64,000 nucleotides of DNA from Elusimicrobiota bacterium (GTDB taxonomy: Bacteria > Elusimicrobiota > Elusimicrobia > UBA1565 > UBA9628). The DNA is taken from positions 1 through 64,000 of the forward strand of contig JACPFR010000051.1 in assembly GCA_016182905.1 (NCBI GenBank). Direction: 5' to 3'. The notes under the pieces were generated by a model. The model was not told where the DNA came from and searched no databases. It saw only the letters and a list, made by a program, of their open reading frames with translations. Numbering within the stretch: position 1 is the first letter of the stretch; every line of letters begins with the position of its first letter. The position numbers and the translations under genes are program-made. Below are positions 62,086 through 64,000 of the stretch, one piece after another.

Positions 62086-62769
62086 CTAGTCGGCTTTCTC
62101 GGCGGAGATCAGGCCCATGTCGATGCCTTTGACCACGGCCTCGGTCCGGTTCGACACGCTCAGCTTCTGGAACATGCTGTTGAGGTGGTTCTTGATCGTC
62201 TTGACGCTGCAGGCGAGCGAGGCGGCGATCTCCTTGTTGGACTGGCCCTGCCCGAGGTTGGAGAGGACCTTGATCTCGGTCTTCGTCAGCGCGACGAGGC
62301 TGGCCTCGGAGTTCGCGGAGCCCATCTGGCGCAGGCCGTCGATGAGCTTGCTCATCACGGGCTGCGGGATCATCACGCCCGAGTTCGCGAAGGTCTTCAG
62401 CGCGTTGACGAGTTCGGCCGCGGGGAGCATCTTCGAGAGATAGCCGTTCGCGCCGGCCTGGATGGCCTCCATCACGTGGGCCTCGTCCTCATAAGAAGAA
62501 AGGATCAGCACGTTCGTGGTCGGACAGTCCTTGTGGATCTGCCGCGTGGCCTCGATGCCGTCCATGTGGGGGAGCTTGATGTCGAGGAGGATCACGTTCG
62601 GCTTCAGCTTCTTGACGAGGCGCAGCGCCTCGCGGCCGTCGGCGGCCTCGCCGATGACGGAGATGTTCTTCTCGTTCTCGAGGAGGTCCTTGATGCCCTC
62701 GCGGAACAGCGTCTGGTCGTCTGCGATGACGACGGTGATCTTTTTCGCGACGGTGATCTTCTTGGCCAT
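62086..62769 (-). CDS. NarL/LuxR-type response regulator
   Basis: 227 aa. Receiver domain with DD in VVIADDQTLF, phospho-Asp in LLDIKLPHMDG, Thr/Ser-Lys in YLSKML; then a LuxR-type helix-turn-helix (LTKTEIKVLSNLGQGQSNKE, NRTEAVVKGIDMGL). It should be phosphorylated by an unlinked histidine kinase and regulate transcription. The first residues AKKITV are repeated in tandem. The gene is divergent from tRNA-Met. Confidence 0.93.
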   Translation of the reverse strand: MAKKITVAKKITVVIADDQTLFREGIKDLLENEKNISVIGEAADGREALRLVKKLKPNVILLDIKLPHMDGIEATRQIHKDCPTTNVLILSSYEDEAHVMEAIQAGANGYLSKMLPAAELVNALKTFANSGVMIPQPVMSKLIDGLRQMGSANSEASLVALTKTEIKVLSNLGQGQSNKEIAASLACSVKTIKNHLNSMFQKLSVSNRTEAVVKGIDMGLISAEKAD

Positions 62770-62799
62770 GAGTCATAGTACACAATTCGCCGCGACTTG

Positions 62800-62808
62800 T
62801 GATACAAT
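62800..62808 (+). promoter_or_regulatory. extended -10 promoter of tRNA-Met
   Basis: TGATACAAT: an extended -10 (TGnTACAAT), 11 nt before the tRNA 5' end; no consensus -35. Confidence 0.55.
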
Positions 62809-62819
62809 GTCGACCTTCC

Positions 62820-62891
62820 GGCGCCGTAGCTCAGTGGTAGAGCGGGCGTTTCATAAGCGCCATGTCGGAAGTTCGATCCTTCCCGGCGCCA
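62820..62891 (+). tRNA. tRNA-Met (anticodon CAT), elongator or Ile-lysidine type
   Basis: 72 nt. GGCGCCG pairs with CGGCGCC, discriminator A. The anticodon loop TTCATAA carries CAT. The 1-72 pair is G-C, so this is not an initiator; elongator Met or a lysidine-modified Ile tRNA are both possible. CCA is not encoded. Confidence 0.92.
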
Positions 62892-62913
62892 AGATTTGGA
62901 AGACGCGCAAGAC

Positions 62914-62960
62914 GCCCGGACGTTGACCTAGGTCAATGTTCGGGCATGTCATTTCTGTTT
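62914..62960 (+). terminator. hairpin after tRNA-Met
   Basis: GCCCGGACGTTGACC can pair over 14-15 positions with GGTCAATGTTCGGGC. The two G-T positions are G-U pairs only in plus-strand RNA, which indicates a plus-strand transcript. A loose T-rich tail follows. The core TTGACCTAGGTCAA is a 14-bp perfect palindrome. Confidence 0.55.
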
Positions 62961-63009
62961 AAATGCGTTGACTTTAGTGTGAACTCAGCCGGACCAAGGA
63001 GAACTACAC

Positions 63010-63192
63010 ATGGCCGAAGCCCTCGTTGTCGCCAGCAAGGTGAAGAAGCTGGTCAAGGAAGCCGGACTCCGCACCGGCGGGGATTACATCGACGCCCTGT
63101 CCGCGAAGATCGAGGCGGCCGTCAAGGCGTCGATCCAGAAAGTCCAGGCCGAAGGAAAGAAGAAGACTCTCGGCATCGAAGACCTCGCCTAA
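63010..63192 (+). CDS. bacterial histone (single histone-fold protein)
   Basis: 60 aa. EALVVASKVKKLVKEAG, then DYIDALSAKIEAAVKASIQK and GKKKTLGIEDLA form three helices in the histone-fold order, closely resembling the bacterial histone of Bdellovibrio (VVTSKVKKLIKEKG, ...ADGRKTVMARDI). Short loops with basic residues and no tails are typical. It should dimerise and coat DNA. AAGGAG lies 8 nt before ATG 63010. It is compact and monocistronic. Confidence 0.88.
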   Translation: MAEALVVASKVKKLVKEAGLRTGGDYIDALSAKIEAAVKASIQKVQAEGKKKTLGIEDLA

Positions 63193-63203
63193 GGCTATTG
63201 GGC

Positions 63204-64000
63204 ATGCGCTCGTTCAGGGACTTCATGGAGTCCGCGCTATACGACCCTGAACGGGGCTATTATTCCGTCCGCGAGAAGGCCGCGGATTTCTACACCGCTC
63301 CCGAACTGCACCCCGCCTTTGGAGCGGTGCTGGCCGACAGGCTGGCGCTCCTCCTCGAGCGGGCAGCGGGGAACGCGCCGGACCGCGTCCTTAATATCGT
63401 CGAGGCCGGATGCGGGGACGGGACTTTAGCCTGCCAAGTCGCGCGGCGGCTCCGCGAAAAGCACCCGGGCCTCGCGGCCCGGGTGTCTTTCGTCCTGGTC
63501 GAGCGCGGACGCAAGGACCTGACGACGGCGATCCGCCGCCTCACCGCGTTCGGCATGCCCGTCGCGGCCTGCACCGAGATCGGGAAGCTCCCGCCCTTCG
63601 CCGGCGTGCTGTACTCCAACGAGCTGCTCGACGCCCTGCCGGTGCACCTGCTCGAGGCGCGCGGCGGGAAGATCCAGGAGGTCTTCGTCGACGAGGGGAA
63701 CCGCGAGGTATGCGGCCCGCTGTCCCGGCCCGAGCTCGAGCCTCACGCCGCCGCGCTCGCCGGACGCCTTCAGGAAGGGGAGCGGCACGCGGTGAGCCTC
63801 GAGGCCAAGGCCTGGCTCTCCGCCGCGGCCGCCCGCGTCGAGGAGGGGTTCATCGTCTCCATCGACTACGGCAAGCGCTTCGCGCCCGGCGCCGCCAACC
63901 CTCCGCGCGCGTTCCACCGCCACGCCGTGGAGACCGAGCTCACGCGCGAGCCCGGAGCCCGGGACCTCACCGCGTCCGTGGACTTCGAGGCGCTGATCGG
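63204..64000 (+). CDS. MidA/Ndufaf7-type SAM methyltransferase, truncated by window
   Basis: The frame is open from ATG 63204 to the right edge. FRDFMESALYDPERGYYSV, DFYTAPELHPAFGAVLAD, IVEAGCGDGTLACQVARR (SAM-binding loop) and YSNELLDALPVHLL are MidA/Ndufaf7 signatures; the mitochondrial homolog methylates an arginine of complex I. The bacterial substrate is unclear. It follows the histone gene by 11 nt, so the two may be cotranscribed. Confidence 0.9.
   Translation, partial: MRSFRDFMESALYDPERGYYSVREKAADFYTAPELHPAFGAVLADRLALLLERAAGNAPDRVLNIVEAGCGDGTLACQVARRLREKHPGLAARVSFVLVERGRKDLTTAIRRLTAFGMPVAACTEIGKLPPFAGVLYSNELLDALPVHLLEARGGKIQEVFVDEGNREVCGPLSRPELEPHAAALAGRLQEGERHAVSLEAKAWLSAAAARVEEGFIVSIDYGKRFAPGAANPPRAFHRHAVETELTREPGARDLTASVDFEALI

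Overview
This is a GC-rich stretch of a Gram-negative-type bacterial chromosome, coding-dense on both strands. No rRNA or other taxonomic anchor is present, so any placement is inference. A PorV/UPF0164-like outer-membrane protein beside a huge protease with a FlgD/type-IX-like tail, PilT, a single-domain bacterial histone, a Tat-exported lipoprotein and several very large Sec-exported proteins of unknown function would fit a GC-rich Elusimicrobiota or a similar deep-branching phylum.

Layout. 1-8.6 kb: a giant exported protein (its end lies beyond the left edge) behind a structured 5' leader, a ParB/sulfiredoxin-like protein, a long coiled-coil protein and a YtxH protein. 8.6-12.6 kb (minus strand): pilT, a cyclic-nucleotide-binding protein, a Cys-repeat exported protein, an enoyl-CoA hydratase and a 2,4-dienoyl-CoA-reductase-like SDR, mostly with overlapping stops and starts. 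12.7-17.7 kb: an accessory island beside tRNA-Asn with a RelE/HigA toxin-antitoxin pair, a pRiA4b ORF-3-like protein, a frameshifted AlbA_2/Schlafen-type gene, a truncated DUF7309-like gene behind a 10-bp tandem repeat, and a Fic protein under a perfect palindrome. 17.7-24.1 kb: TPR protein, OPT transporter, thioredoxin-like lipoprotein, alanine dehydrogenase and an exported protein with a phosphorylase-like end. 24.1-32.4 kb (minus strand): trigger factor, clpP, lon, a class V aminotransferase, serA and a zinc-ribbon protein, plus tRNA-Leu and tRNA-Lys. 32.5-42.4 kb: an envelope operon (GYF, helical, membrane and SpoIID-like proteins), a GT4 glycosyltransferase, a patatin, a Tat flavoprotein and isocitrate dehydrogenase. 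42.4-48.3 kb: HicBA, a GT2 glycosyltransferase, and a 991-aa exported Macro/dioxygenase/phosphorylase-like protein flanked by two paralogous autoregulated winged-helix regulators. 49-53.9 kb: the lipid cluster DUF177-rpmF-plsX-fabG-acpP-rnc plus acyl-CoA dehydrogenase. 53.9-62 kb: M1 aminopeptidase, PorV-like protein, subtilisin-like protease. 62-64 kb: response regulator, tRNA-Met, bacterial histone, MidA-type methyltransferase.

Two genome-wide themes stand out. First, many genes carry a sigma70-type -10 hexamer 6-10 nt before the start codon and no Shine-Dalgarno sequence, which implies extensive leaderless transcription; it also corrects several start codons. Second, many gene pairs overlap by 4 nt (ATGA, GTGA or TTGA), giving tight operons.

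The best candidates for undescribed biology are the 44.0-48.3 kb module (Macro + Fe/2OG-oxygenase-like + nucleoside-phosphorylase-like exported protein with paired autoregulators and a Rossmann-like partner), the pseudoknot-capable leader at 4567-4628, the zinc-knuckle insertion in isocitrate dehydrogenase, and the histone at 63010.
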